This document shows positions 1 through 12,699 of a stretch of DNA of 64,000 bases, piece by piece. The stretch spans positions 18,677,650 through 18,741,649 of the forward strand of contig CM022665.1 of NCBI GenBank assembly GCA_012295275.1. Direction: 5' to 3'. A program made the translations under genes and the position numbers. The notes beneath the pieces were generated by a model, which was given only the letters and a program-made list of their open reading frames with translations, was not told the DNA's origin and did no database searches. Positions within the stretch are counted from its first letter, which is position 1. Every line of letters starts with the position of its first letter. Source of the DNA: Chrysomallon squamiferum. Taxonomy: Eukaryota; Mollusca; Gastropoda; Neomphalida; Peltospiridae.

Positions 1-663
1 TCGCTGTGGATAAATCACTGTGAGAAACATTTCTTAATAGTCAGATAAAAATAAATCTATCCAATATACTGAAAGTGAACCAAAGAGTCGTGCCAATTGT
101 ATTTTTATTGTTTGCATCTTGCCATTCGGTTCGAAAATATTCAATAGTCATCAACAAAGAACTATACGCTTCCGGTTTGTACACATGCCGGCTTCCCTGG
201 CTCTTTGCCAAAGTACGATTTCTATTTGGGAGCTGACGGACCGTTAACCAATCGTATTACACGTGAGCCTGGAACGTGTTATGTTGAAAAGGGATAAAAA
301 GGTTTTTCATTAATCTGTAACAAGTATATTTAGTTGTTTCTTTTCATTATCACGAGAGACACTGTAATAGTTATGTACATACATATGGATTAAATGATAT
401 GTAAATAAAAAATGAAGCGTGTCATCGTGTAGCATTACAGCTGACCGAATTTTTGTGTACAACCTCACACCCCTTCTGTAATTTGCAGTGTTCTACCATT
501 CAATATAGACTACAACTACTGCTGGAACGGTGCAGTTTGTTATGGTGGAAGAAGTTGGGTTGTCATGATCAGAAGATGGCAAAACTATAAAAAAGAGCAA
601 AATGATTTCAACTATTTATGTTTTGGCCATATTGTAAATGGAATGTTTTGGCTGCCCATGCAG
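1..663. other. 5' flank or upstream intron of the gene
   Basis: No recognisable coding exon is visible here. The stretch is mixed-composition DNA with a few CpG-containing patches near 180-260. The frame used by the first exon has a TGA at 603-605, followed by an ATG at 618. The 664 boundary could therefore be an internal acceptor (CATGCAG/G), or 618 could be the translation start of a first coding exon. I cannot decide between these, and I see no convincing TATA box or initiator. Confidence 0.4.
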
Positions 664-887
664 GTTTTGTAGTTGATTTCTATTTTTATGGGCCGACTGT
701 GACAATAGTGCGAGGGGAACTCGCCGGCGCTGTGACAGGAGTGAAAGAGGGGGAGTGGGTTGGAAAACGTTGTGTTTTAGAACCGAGAATCGGGACATTA
801 CACATGACTTCCAAGGATATGCTTAAGTTTCTCACTCAAAAGCTCAAATCTCAGTCTATTAATGAAGTTCATCCATTCCACGATAAG
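664..887 (+). CDS. Exon 1 of unrecognised nuclear-type protein (partial)
   Basis: This is an open frame of moderate GC, unlike the surrounding AT-rich DNA. It ends at a consensus donor (AAG/GTGAGT, GT at 888-889). It encodes about 75 residues with the segments GELAGAVTGVKEGEWVGKRC and TSKDMLKFLTQKLKSQ, a compact-looking and probably folded part, ending in HPFHDK. The left border is either the AG at 662-663 or an ATG at 618 that follows an in-frame TGA at 603; the acceptor has a weak pyrimidine tract and the ATG a weak context. The donor is in phase 0, matching the acceptor of the exon at 8766. I do not recognise the domain. Confidence comes from the open frame, the donor and the phase match. 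Confidence 0.55.
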
Positions 888-1379
888 GTGAGTGGAAAGA
901 ATGTGACCTAAATACCCTATCATCAAATGAAATCTTCCATTTTCTACAACTAACGTTGACGAGTAGTTTTTTGTTCAAGAGTATGGCGATTTTCTTTTAA
1001 TGTTTTATGACAGAAAAGTTGCTAATATTATGTAATCTTTAATATTTTCGATGCTGCCAGGCTTTCATTATATATTATAATTGGTGATATTGATATTACA
1101 AGTATTACTCCTACTAAAGGATATTTTTAATAGTACTGCTGATGTTCCTGCTACTTTAATTATTATTATATTACTTTACTAGTACTACTAAAGGATATTT
1201 TAATAGTAAAATTATATATTAGAACTGCTGACGTTGCTGATACTTTACTACAACTATTAAAACTATTTTTTTTATAGTAAAAATTGGCAAAATTTAATAT
1301 ATATGTCGATGCTGCTTTACTACTACTGCGGGAAAATAATTTTTGGTAATATATACGTAACAGTATAATTATGTAATGC

Positions 1380-1432
1380 GTAAAAAAAAAAAAAAAAAAA
1401 AATATTAATAATTTTTTTTTTTTTTTTTTTAA
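1380..1432. repeat. Adjacent poly-A and poly-T tracts
   Basis: An uninterrupted run of about 20 A (1382-1401) is followed 9 bases later by a run of about 20 T (1411-1430). This gives a potential A/T hairpin. The surroundings (about 1090-1350) repeat loosely around 'ctgctgatgtt..ctactttac..ctacta', a degenerate local repeat. Confidence 0.75.
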
Positions 1433-3132
1433 AATCAATACTATTGCAGCTGTGATATTACATGTTTAACGCTTGGCATGAATGTTGTACACTATTCAAA
1501 ATTTGTTACAAAAATAAATATGTAAAACATAATAAATTAAACTATTTGACCAGTTTGTTTTAATTTATTGGAGTACACTAGATAAAAATAATTTCTGAAT
1601 TACTAATATTTATGTGTATGGTTGCTGTTTGCTTTTCATCTTTTTTTAAAAATTATCATTTTTTTTTATTTCAAAAACTATTTTCATTTATTAGAAAATA
1701 AGAGAAATGGTAGTTACGAGCTTGTATTCATACACACGTATTGATACACATGTATAGATGCATTCATATACAGCATACAGCTCTTCATACAGCTGCATTT
1801 ATGATCATTTATTTTATTGTTATATTGTAATCCCAATGGTTTTCAGATCTTTTGTTTCACGACCTCTATGGTCTTTATATTTTTTAAATTAATGATGGAC
1901 CCAACATGTTTATATGGATTGTTTCCACTGATGTCTAACAAATTTAAAAAAAAAATAAAAGAAATCAGAATACATGTATTATTAATTTATTATGACAATA
2001 GTTTTGTACAGATTCAAAGGTCTTGGAACCAAGAGGTTCAGCTTGCTACCAACTGTTTACCAGTGCCGTAGTCCTTTTTAAAGAAATTTGTTTTAATTTT
2101 GTTTTAATTTTAATTTTTAATTAATTTATTTTGTTTATTTTATAAATTAATATAATTAATTATGTGTGTGTGTGTGTGTTTTGATTTTTCTTGTATAAAT
2201 TAATAAAACTACTACTAATAATGTATAATTTCATTTTCAGATATAAATTAAAATTATAACATTTTGTCTGGTCACATTTCCCAAATAGTTCTTACAACTT
2301 ATAATATTATGTACTGAGATAATTGTATTAATTATTAATTCAAACAATTTATATCTTCTTGCTTATCAAGCATTACACTTTGGCATCACTGACATACTAA
2401 ATAGCAGTAGCTCCTGGGTGCAGGTGTAAAGGGGTGCGAATTTTTGTCTTGCCTGTTAATATTATACACATTGTCTATCTTATGTAACACTCTGTTTTAG
2501 AAGACAGTAAATCACCAAAAAATATATAGTAAAACATTCCAGGGATAACTCAAGTGGCGGTGTCAAAACTGAGCACAGAAAACCTAAGCTATGCTGCTGT
2601 TACGGGCCAGTTTTTATAATCCATTAAAAATTATAGAAATTGTAATCTATAAATCAAGTTATGAACAGTACCTTAAACATATCTTTCCTAATGTTGAAAT
2701 TTGACTCATTTTTAAAGTTACATTCACCTTGATGAAAATGCTTCTCTCTTGTTTGTTAAATCTCGGATTCACATAATACATTATGTGTGATAATTTGTTA
2801 GTTATGGATGATTGATTCTGAGCCACGTTTAAACAGTAATCTTTAATAAAAAATTTGAGTAATGTAACAGAACAAAATGCTTTTGTGTAGTTGTGACTAC
2901 CAGAGTTGGTCATTGTTCAGAATAAGTGGCTTGTATCACACCTGCCTCTTTTGCATGAAGATGTACCACAGAGTTGTAGATTTATTTTTGTTCTTATGAG
3001 GCAACAGCTGTCGTATTTAATGACTTGTCTTACTGGCAGAAACACTTTTAAACTTTTCTTGTTGATGATATGTTAATTGTCTTGTATAACTGATCAGTGA
3101 TTTTTTTTTCCTCTTGAAATTTAAAGTATATT

Positions 3133-3168
<36 letters not shown>

Positions 3169-3169
3169 G
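3133..3169. repeat. (ATCT)n microsatellite
   Basis: About nine uninterrupted tetranucleotide units. The same motif forms the larger array at 63657-63724. Confidence 0.95.
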
Positions 3170-4019
3170 TGAATGCATATATGCATACATATTATGTTCA
3201 TGGAATGTGGTGTCTTGTCAGAGTGGGCAACTGAAATATTTTAATTGCTGTAATCAATGCTGGGTGGATTTCATTTGATTTTAAATTTGTATTCATCGTG
3301 TGTGATATTTTTATGACAGGTAATATTAGAAATAATTTAATTATGGTGTGTGTTGTCTTGAACAGTTGGTAAATGTGGTCTTAAATATTTTATGTTCTCT
3401 GTGGCAGTCAAAATTTGAAATATTTTATTTATCATAGGTGTTGCCTTAAACAGTTTTTTAAATTTAAATTCATTCTGAAATATTTTATTTGTATAATATT
3501 TTCTACAAAATATTTTATTCAAGGCATGATTGATAAACTTGCACTGGAACATGTTCAGTCATTTAATTTTGAACTTGTCAGAATTTCCTTTTTGTGTTTT
3601 AATTTCTTTTGTAAAAAATTAGCAGAGCTCTATGGTATTGTTAATGTTCATTTTTGTGATTCACTGCACACACATTAGGGTGAATGTGTTTGAGGGGAGG
3701 AAAAAGGACAAAAATCATTTATTGTGGAGGATACAATTTTCAAAATGAAATGAGATTCACGATAAAGAAGAAAGAAAAAAGATATTAACAACAACACATA
3801 AATCAGCCAAAAAATATTGTGGTATGTATCCACCCCTTGAATTCCATTTGCAAAGATATGAGTGACTAATCACTCAGTGTATTGTAATACAGTTGTTTTT
3901 ATAAATTTTAGGGTATTAACAGACCAAAAAAAGCAAACAAAAATACAGATAAAATATTTAGTAAATATAGTCAAATAAGGTAAAATAAATAAATAAATAA
4001 ATAAATAAAAGGAGTAAAT

Positions 4020-4022
<3 letters not shown>

Positions 4023-4056
<34 letters not shown>
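4023..4056. repeat. Poly-A tract
   Basis: Roughly 33 consecutive A, preceded by an (AAAT)n run at about 3981-4010. The downstream text 'attcagtaaatatagtcaa' repeats the upstream 'atttagtaaatatagtcaa', so the tract sits between two copies of a short local duplication. Confidence 0.9.
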
Positions 4057-4059
<3 letters not shown>

Positions 4060-4369
4060 TCAGTAAATATAGTCAAGTAGTGTAGAAACAAATATAATAA
4101 TAAAGAAAAAATAAATGCAGTCAAATAGTGTGTCAGTCATTATGTAGTATAAATGTAAGTTGTAAAATGAGTTATGTCATAAGTGTATTACTGCTATTAG
4201 GCTGTCTGCATTTTGTTTAAGAACATGCAATAATGGGAGTGACTAAGCACACTGTTTTATATTTTTGTAAATAAAGCTATGGGAACATACTACTTGTTGA
4301 AATGATTTCGCACATACACATAATATGTACATCTGTTGCTGGGTAAATAACCAACTGCATGGTTGATAG

Positions 4370-4690
4370 ATACAATGTTTTAGAAACAGCATTATGTAGT
4401 TGATAGTTAACATACATAAACTGTTACTATTTTAGAAATAGGACTGGAGTTGATAGTGTGCTATTGTAGATATGTGTTTTAGAAATGTGATAAAAGTTGA
4501 TAATTAATGTACATTTACTTTTAATGTATTTTAGAAACATGACTATATTTGATAGTTACTTAATGTAATTCACAGTTACTGTATTTTAGAAATGTCTAAT
4601 TAATGATTACTCAGTGTAGATTCTATGTTACTATTGTAGAAATGTAACTAGGTAGTTGATACTTAATGTATTCACCATTATTAACTGAGG
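4370..4690. repeat. Eroded tandem array, ~60-75 bp units
   Basis: The phrase 'gttgatagttaatgtacatt..ctgttactgtattttagaaat' recurs about five times with substitutions and indels (for example around 4398, 4450, 4495, 4550 and 4655). This is an old minisatellite-like expansion inside intron 1 with no coding potential. Confidence 0.6.
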
Positions 4691-4717
4691 AACATACAAA
4701 AAGATCCCTTGATGCTA

Positions 4718-4850
4718 ATTAAAAAAAAGAGTGGCATATAACATAGGTTTCCTTTCTTACTTTTGATATGATCCTTAACCATATGTGTGATGGCATGTAA
4801 CTTTATGTAAATATTTTCATGCTGTTCTAGCTTATGTATATGTCAGCATA
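4718..4850 (+). mobile_element. SINE 3'-region fragment
   Basis: The text 'ataggtttcctttctt...gatccttaaccatatgtgtgatggcatgtaactttatgtaaa' resembles, from memory, the 3' body of the mollusc tRNA-SINE family whose other parts occur elsewhere in the window. The 5' head is missing, so this is a truncated and decayed copy. Confidence 0.55.
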
Positions 4851-5339
4851 AAAATATTTATTGCTTTAGTCTTTACACTTACAAATTGGTTGTGTTTTAA
4901 TGCATTTTCTCTATTTCTTGTTTACAATGACAGAAGAAGGATAAAATAATGTCCTATGTACTTACACACAATGTGTGATTAAAACCTATTTACCATTTAG
5001 TTCATTTATTTACAAACATACAAATTTAGTCATATTAATCTATGTACTTGTAACTGAAATTGTGTGTTATTATGTATTTATCATATTTTTTTATTTACAA
5101 CTACATGTAGATAGAGAAATGATAAACAATGCGAAAAAAGTTGTGTAATGTTTAAAACAGATCAGCTATCTGCCACATACATGAGCTAATGAGCTTTTAA
5201 ATGTCTCTTTGTAGGTGTAGTACAAACACACATCATATCTTTGTCATGTATGTATGTGTGTATATATATATCATTATTTGAATGTATTGTGTACACATAT
5301 ATTATACTTTAACTTAAAGCCTCATTACTTGTCTTTTGT

Positions 5340-5480
5340 AGTGAACCACACCCTGTAGGTCAAATGAACACAAGCTGTCACCTCTATAGAGCAGTCACAT
5401 GTTTATAAAGATATTTTTCTCAAATTCTTTCACCTGTCTTTGGTGAAGACAAGAGGCTTTATCCACAGTACCCACAGTGT
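5340..5480. mobile_element. Possible MITE remnant
   Basis: The stretch 'gtcacctctatagagcagtcacatgtttataaaga...tcacctgtctttggtgaagac' resembles the repeated 'cacctctatagagcggtcacctgtctataa' phrases of a MITE type common in invertebrates, recalled from memory. No intact terminal inverted repeats could be fixed. Confidence 0.25.
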
Positions 5481-5539
5481 AAAAGAATCTTAACTGCAAT
5501 TTCAGTTTGCCAATAAACAATTCAAGAAGTCTTTTACCT

Positions 5540-5690
5540 ATCTCACAGGTTCCACAACAAGCATGCTTTAATTGTATATATAACAGAAATATCCATAGGT
5601 ATCCATAGCATGCGTGCTGTAATTGTATGTTTTACAAATTCAGATGTCCACAACACACATGCTTTAACTGTATGTTAACCATTATTTCTA
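5540..5690. repeat. Three-copy degenerate tandem repeat
   Basis: The phrase 'caacaagcatgctttaattgtatat', then 'atagcatgcgtgctgtaattgtatg', then 'caacacacatgctttaactgtatg' recurs at roughly 50-60 bp spacing. Confidence 0.55.
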
Positions 5691-6539
5691 CATTTATTTT
5701 AATATGTTTATGTCCATGTCTTCTTATCTTTTAGTGTATTATTTTTACATCGCAAAGCACAGTTGATTTCTTAATATGGAAAGGGTGCTTTATAAATAAT
5801 AATAATAATAACAATTATAATAAAGTATTTTAACACAAGCCTGACAAAAAACTGATTAAGAAATTATTTTACATCTTTTGGATAAGACCAGAGATGTCCA
5901 TAATATTCATGCATGAACATTTCTTTGAAGGAACTATGCCATATATTTTGTCAAATTACCAAGGTACTTATAATAAAGGATTGGTATGAAATATGCTTTT
6001 AAAAGACCCACTCAAATCTTGCATATTTACAGCTACTTAAACCAACATAACTGATATTTAGGTCATATGTTTTGTACTGACAATAAATTATTATGCAAGC
6101 ATAATTTATTTTAGCTCTTCAGTAAAATAACAGCAATTTATTATAAGTTGCAGAAACACATTTGAATAACATTGCACTTATATTGTAAACTACGTGAATG
6201 TGCACAATATTTGGATGTTTTAACAAAATTGTATTTAATTAACAGATCAAAAATGAAATGTCTGTTAAAAGCTAAACATTCATAAAGAATGTTCTGAAAA
6301 GAAATATTTGTCCAAAAAAAGTTTTCCCCAACTGCATATCTATTTATAGACATTACTAAATCTTTGATATTGATCATGTTGCATTGGTGCAGACATTGGA
6401 GTGAGATAGTAAGCACTAACTTTGTCAAACATGACAACAATCTAACATCCTGGACCATTAGGTAGTCACAAATACATAAGTAATTCATTCAACTGATGAT
6501 ATCATCATAACAAGTTTTGCATAAATGAATATCCCATTT

Positions 6540-6571
6540 ATGTAGTTTATAGCAATATGGGATTTTAGTAA

Positions 6572-6612
<41 letters not shown>

Positions 6613-7030
6613 GTGTGTGTGCATATAGTTTATACAGTGTAGTATTAGTAATATATAAACCTATATATCTATATATAGCTTACAGTAGCATAATGTATAC
6701 ATAATGTGTAACCTTATTTAAGTGTATGTGGCTTACAGCATAAAACATATTAGTAATGTATAAACCTGTTTATGTGTATGCAGCTTGTCAAGGTATAGCA
6801 TTTTAAAAACACAAACACACACACACATACACACATACATACACAGGTGTGTGTGTGTACCTAGTTTAGACTTTTGTATCATATTACTAATGTACTGACG
6901 TATATCTTTATATAGTTGATGGCAATAGACTGTAGAGCATAATCTATGTATATAATTTATAGCAAGCTAGTAATGTACAAAGTTATATATCTGTATATAT
7001 AATTTATATCAGTACAGTACTGCTGATGTA
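6540..7030. repeat. Eroded tandem array with embedded (GT)n(AT)n
   Basis: The phrase 'tagtaatgtataaacctatatatctgtatata..tttatagcagta' recurs about five times between 6540 and 7030 with heavy drift. A clean (GT)n(AT)n(GT)n microsatellite sits at 6572-6621, and AC- and GT-rich tracts lie at 6809-6860. Confidence 0.55.
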
Positions 7031-7049
7031 TCTCCTGTTTACACAGTTT

Positions 7050-7440
7050 CATTGAAATGTGTATCAGAATGGCTGGTTTCTTTGTTGTGTTTTGATTTGG
7101 TCAGTCACAGAGTGGAACACACTGACTGCTCACACATTGTGACAAAACTGATCAGCTGCACCTGGAAGATAAACTGTTTCCTTTCCAAACAACATGAAAA
7201 TGTGCACACAAGAGTAAAGCATTTGCGTTTGATGGGGAACCTTGGGTCCACACGTGCTGAACATGGACTTCAGTAAACACTGGCCTCTCTTTGTCGACTT
7301 CCTTTCTGATTGTTTTCTTCTCATCAGCCTGGATGCAGCCCAAGGAAAATACATCTGCATAGTCACCCATGCACTTGCTTTCTTTGTTTTTAAGGAATAT
7401 ATCATGTGTATCTTGTTTTTGCCACCCTTCAAGTCCATCA
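7050..7440. other. Higher-complexity island in intron 1
   Basis: This segment lacks simple repeats and is richer in GC than its surroundings. Short ORFs exist on both strands but none has splice sites in the phase (0/0) needed for the gene. It could be a regulatory element or unrecognised repeat debris; the sequence alone does not say. Confidence 0.3.
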
Positions 7441-8499
7441 GTTATACTTGTCTGTACTTTTTTGCCTCTAATGTTTCATTTTTGACTGGAGACAGATCTC
7501 TTTCTCTCTCTATATATATCTGTGTGCCTGTCTGTATTTATCTCTCTTTCTCTTTCTCTGTCTGTCTCTGATGCTGTAAACATAATATGTTGTTAACTGA
7601 AATTTTAATTCAACAAATTTGAGATTGTACTTTTGTTTAATGCTAACATTTTTGGTAATGACTTTCTTTTATTAAATAATTAATAAATTTTTGCTAGTAA
7701 AATAACAAGTGTTTTATCAAATATTGCAGTTACAATTTTTTATTTAAGACTTTCTGATTCAAAGTAATGAGGATAACAGAAGTGGATGAAAAATGTATTA
7801 TTACTAGAAAATTAATGAAGGAATATGGTTTAATGACACCTTAATGTATAAGCATACTGATGTTTATTAGTTGTCATACATGTTTGTAATTTTTGGGGGG
7901 TTGTTTTGTTGTTGTTTTTTGCATATGTATACAAGATGAGATGAAAGAAGAAATCTATGGACACTAGTCCATGGACTATTAAGCTTTGATATCATCGTCT
8001 AGAGCAAAACTAAAGATCATATAGCTGACACCTTTCTAAGCTGTAACATTAAACATCTTTGTAACTAAATGTGAAAGTTATTCCACTTTATAATCCTCTA
8101 AAATGTTAATAAAACACCAAATGCATATATTTTTATATTGCAGATTTTTAAAATAATTATTATTACATTTTTATTACTGTTATTTTTTACTATATACATA
8201 ATACAGTTTAAAAAAAACCTTAAATTCTTGGGCTATTCTTATCAGTAAGGAATATTTTATGTGTGCCTTTATGTTGTTAGAGAAACTCACATCTTGGCCT
8301 TGATAAACCACTATTAAATATTTAGTTTTGTAATCATGTTAAATTACTTCTAATGCATGAAAACACACACACCACCTGTTTTGATTTATAGTTAAATACT
8401 GTAACTACAGAGGTATTAAATTACTGCTACTGCTTCTACATATCAAAACATTTCACAAACCATTAGTAACTGGTTAATATTCAGATCTAAAGCTGTATT

Positions 8500-8660
8500 T
8501 AGTTACTGTTGTTACTACTAGTATTACCACTATTACTATTACTACTACTACTAATAATAGTACCACCATTACTCCCCTTCCTCTTCCTACTATTGCTACT
8601 ACTACTACTACTATTACAATTACTACTGCTACTACTGTTATTAGCACCATTGCCTTCAAA
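8500..8660. repeat. Imperfect (TAC/TAT)n trinucleotide region
   Basis: Interrupted runs of ACT/ATT triplets lie about 100 bp upstream of the exon at 8766, and a further short patch follows at 8708-8760. Translations across it are low-complexity Leu/Val/Ile strings and are not genes. Confidence 0.85.
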
Positions 8661-8765
8661 TAAACTTTTACTATGGATTGCTTCAATGTACTGATTTGTA
8701 GCTATTAAATTACTACTACTGTCACAGTTATTATTGTTATTACTATATGTATTGTTATTTTGCAG

Positions 8766-8844
8766 GAGGCAAATGATGACCAGGAACGTGACTCTGGAAC
8801 AGAATCGGATGATGAAATTGCAGAACTTGAAGGCTTAGCAGAAA
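8766..8844 (+). CDS. Exon 2 of unrecognised nuclear-type protein
   Basis: This 79-base exon lies between a good acceptor (TTATTTTGCAG, AG at 8764-8765) and a consensus donor (AAA/GTAAGT, GT at 8845-8846). It starts in phase 0, matching exon 1, and ends in phase 1, so its last A joins the AT opening exon 3 to form an Asn codon. It encodes 26 complete residues that are strongly acidic, including RDSGTESDDEIAELEGLAE. Ser/Thr followed by acidic residues are typical casein-kinase-2 type sites, and the segment is probably disordered. Skipping it would break the frame. Both splice sites and both phases agree, which supports the call despite the small size. Confidence 0.78.
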
Positions 8845-9666
8845 GTAAGTTACATTTTTTTGTTTTTTCTGTTTTTATATAAGAACCACAGATGTGGAAA
8901 AGGGGGGGGGATCTTATTTTCTGCCCAAGATAATATCAGAAGACACAGATAGCAGATCATTATTTATATATTTTTTTAAATAAATATTTGTCATTTGATG
9001 ACACATTGTTTATGGCCTTGGTTATATAATATTACAGCACCATAAATAATTTCTTGATCCACTGCCATGAACAATTCAGTTTGAACACATTTTGATGGTT
9101 TCTTGAAGTCATGCTTGCCTATTCAGGTTAATGTGAATAGTAATTGTAAGCTTAAGGTTAAGCAATAACTTTATGAGCTGATGAAAATATCTTTCTCTAT
9201 TGATGTGCATACACCTGTTTACTGTAAATATCAGCATTCAAGCTTTGTTTGCAAGGACTGCCAAGTCAGCATAAAATTCACATTATTCCTGGATCATGTT
9301 TTACTATTGGTGTTAATTAGTTACTAAATAATTAACTAACATATACTTCTCAAAAATAATTTGCATTTGACAGCTATTTCCGTGACTAAATAAAAAAACA
9401 TCCAGATGTCTGCCATGGCTTAGCATGTTGATGAAAGAAAATGTGTGATTTATCACACAGTTCTGAATGAACTATCCAGCCAACAGTGTGATTATGTGCA
9501 GTGAGCTAATTATTGAGTAAGGTAGAATTGTAAAGATAGGGGAAAAATCATTAATGATGTCAGGCTGCTTTACAACTGTGACCTTTGTTGGGAGTCAGAG
9601 TGGCAGCATAAATAAAGATAGAAACAACAAGATCATGTAGTCTGAAGTGGTGTGCACTACCACATT

Positions 9667-9710
9667 TTGTATACCTATAGTCTAGAGAGAGAGAGTGAGA
9701 GAGAGAGAGG
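9667..9710. repeat. (GA)n microsatellite plus short GGCAGTAA repeat
   Basis: An interrupted GA run is followed by three units of 'ggcagtaa'. Confidence 0.8.
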
Positions 9711-9999
9711 CAGTAAGGCAGTAAGGCAGTATTTAATTTATGATCTAATTTAAAAACATACAAAAACAAAATATTTAAATATTTGGTTTTCATAAGTATA
9801 ATTTTAATTTGAACATGAACTTAAAAAGAAATAATTAGCTTGCTACAATATAGGCCACAGATATTTAATATAAACTCTTCATAACAATGATGTAACAACT
9901 GAAATACAAGTGATTGTCATGGCATTTCCATACATATTTAAAATATATATAACTGGTGTATAAGTTTTATTTTATTTCAGCAATAAGGCTTATGATACT

Positions 10000-10180
10000 A
10001 CAACATACAAACATGCATATGTAAATAGATGCATATAGACATATAGACATATATACGTATACACACATACATTCATACAAAGATAAACACACATGTATAC
10101 ATTTACATACATAAACACATTCACATGAATGAACACACACATATTTAATTATATGTGTAAATGTATACATTTGATTCATG
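10000..10180. repeat. CATA/ACAC-rich simple sequence
   Basis: Degenerate (ACAT)n and (ACAC)n text that reads as Cys/Val/Tyr-rich peptides on the opposite strand. This is a microsatellite, not a gene. Confidence 0.75.
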
Positions 10181-11007
10181 CACCAGTGATGGTGAGGAAT
10201 TTTTATTCAGGCTTTGACAACATTTTTATAAATTGATTGCTCTATTACTCATCACACATTTACATACTGGCTGCTAGATCTTACAGTGTAGTGTGTTCAA
10301 GTATCGCTTAGTCAGACCTTTTAAAACCAGTGTACTGGTCCTTGTGTTCACAGAAATAATAACTAGAAATGTGGAGTTCTGAATCCAAGGATGGAGAGGC
10401 ATTTTTAAAATTAATGGTTAAGGTCAGCAAGTTTAAAAGCTTACCTATTTATCATTCCCAAGAAACTGTTGCATACAAGTGAACTATCACTGCATCAACA
10501 GATTACAAAAACATACCCACACACACACACACAGTCCTGATACATATGAATATGTGTTTACACAAACACCCATGCACATGAAAATTGATACACACACACA
10601 CTATACGGATTACAGACAGGTGTACATGTATTCATATATTATTCCTTACTGCCAGAATAATTTACCTCATTCTTTCTGTCTGATAGAAAAGAGCTATAAG
10701 AAATCCATAGTACCTGATTGATGAGAATAAAACCTTTACATTTCTGTCTGTAGATTTCTCATCTTGCACACTATAGCATATATCTCTTTTCACAACCTAA
10801 TTTCAAGCCCATATTAACAGTTATTAATAACCTCTTCTAATTCTATTCATTACAGATTCTTATCTTCTATAGTATGTTGGTTTTCCCCCTAACATTTGTG
10901 TGTGAATATAATATAATTGTCACTGATTGCCAAGAATAACACATGATGAAACATTTTCAGAATAGATTTCCATCCTGAAATGCTTATAGTTAACATCACA
11001 GTTACAT

Positions 11008-11012
11008 ATGTA

Positions 11013-11060
<48 letters not shown>

Positions 11061-11073
11061 CTGGTATGCATGC

Positions 11074-11120
<47 letters not shown>

Positions 11121-11131
11121 CACACACACGC
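11008..11131. repeat. Compound (TG)n(TA)n...(AC)n microsatellite
   Basis: A TG run and a TA run are followed, after about 30 bases, by a long AC run (about 11074-11118). The TG and AC arms are complementary, so the tract could form a hairpin. Confidence 0.9.
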
Positions 11132-11707
11132 ACAGAGAGACATATACACACTCTATTTATTATCATTCTAGGAATTGTTACATATTTCATCATCCAGAAT
11201 ATATATAAACTTACAATAGAAAGCATAGGTTTGTTTATAAACAGAGAAAGAAAACCACACAGTGGCTTTTGGCAAATCCGACATGAACAACTGGTTGGAA
11301 CTGGATAGATCTTATGACACTGGTCATGAACTGAGAACAGCATTAGGACTTGAGCAATAAATAGGATTTGGTGACACATAGAGAATATTATCCATTTTAC
11401 GTATTAAAAAGAAGTGGGTGTTTTATATGTTTAAATGAAGATGAATCTGGTTTAATTAGTAAGGCAGATCCATGACAGCTTTGATGACAAGTTAGTCAAA
11501 ACACTGGATTATCAATTGACACTGAAAGCCAGCATAGCACATTTTATCAGTCAGCAGATTGTCAATAGAGTGCTGCTGAGTTGACAGTATGTTATGAATT
11601 CGTGTATTTTTTAAAGTTCGTTTACTGATCATTGTTATAAATATTTTATTTTGATTGTTTTGTCTATAAGACACAGATAAGTAGGAAGTTGCCTTTTCTG
11701 TGCCTCA

Positions 11708-11817
11708 TTATATACATGTATGCACATATATACACACACACACACATACATACATACATACACACTACAGGCATGCATGCATACATACATACATACATAC
11801 ATACATACATACACACA

Positions 11818-11885
<68 letters not shown>

Positions 11886-11897
11886 TACATACATACA
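11708..11897. repeat. Compound (CATA)n/(AC)n microsatellite
   Basis: Alternating blocks of AC dinucleotides and CATA tetranucleotides cover about 190 bases. Long Thr/His or Cys/Val ORFs across it on both strands are artefacts. Confidence 0.95.
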
Positions 11898-12699
11898 AAT
11901 AAGGTTGTCTTGATTGCCATGCTGTGGCTGTACCTTCGAGTCTCATCAGTGGTATTTGACATTTGTGACATCGTAATTGGACTTTGTAATTGGACTTTGA
12001 CTTAGTCCTGAATATTGTCTATGTGCAGAGCCTAACCAGATATATATATAAAATAGAATATTCACACACACACACACACACACAAAACCCACATACAAAT
12101 ACTTAATACAACAGTGACTGCAACTTTCTTAATTTTACAGCTAGCTATAAATATATTTATGAAATGTGTTTTGTGAAAGATACATTAAATCTCTCTCTAT
12201 ATCTCCCCCCTCAAAGTACATATTCATTGAAGAGAGTAGGCACTTTTTAAAAAAGCAATCTTTTAAACTCTAAATTACAAAAACAAAAACAGAAAACAAA
12301 ACAAAAAAGAAAAAGAAGAAAAAACAACCACTCCTAAAACATACTGATAGCAGTGATCAGTCTTGGTGACCAAGTAGATCAGTCTTAGCAATTATTCACA
12401 TATGTATATAAAAGAAACATGACTTACTTTAATTCTAATATTTTGTTAGAGATAACATTTATATATTTCTTTCCCAGTCTTTATTTTAATTCTCTCAATT
12501 TTAAATAAAGTACATGGCAAGGAAAAGTAATAAAGAACAAAGACAAAAAAAACCCTCCAAAAACGTGAAACATTATAGTGACAGACATTAGAATTAAGCA
12601 ATACAATGATTATGAGAAAACAATGCCAAAGTGTAACTCCAATGTTTCTCCTGTTGCCAAACACATTAGCAGAGTCTTTGTGTAAGCAGCATTTTTGGC

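Larger units (their letters stand above)
888..8765 (+). other. Intron 1 (7.9 kb)
   Basis: This AT-rich intron lies between the donor at 888 and the acceptor TTTTGCAG at 8758-8765. It contains microsatellites, a SINE 3' fragment near 4720-4850, eroded tandem arrays (about 4370-4690, 5540-5690 and 6540-7030), poly-A at 4023-4056 and a more complex, higher-GC island at 7050-7440. No additional phase-compatible exon was found. Confidence 0.6.

Noticed and set aside
11635-11946. Long Cys/Val and Thr/His ORFs on both strands
   Set aside because: They are translations of AC and CATA microsatellites.
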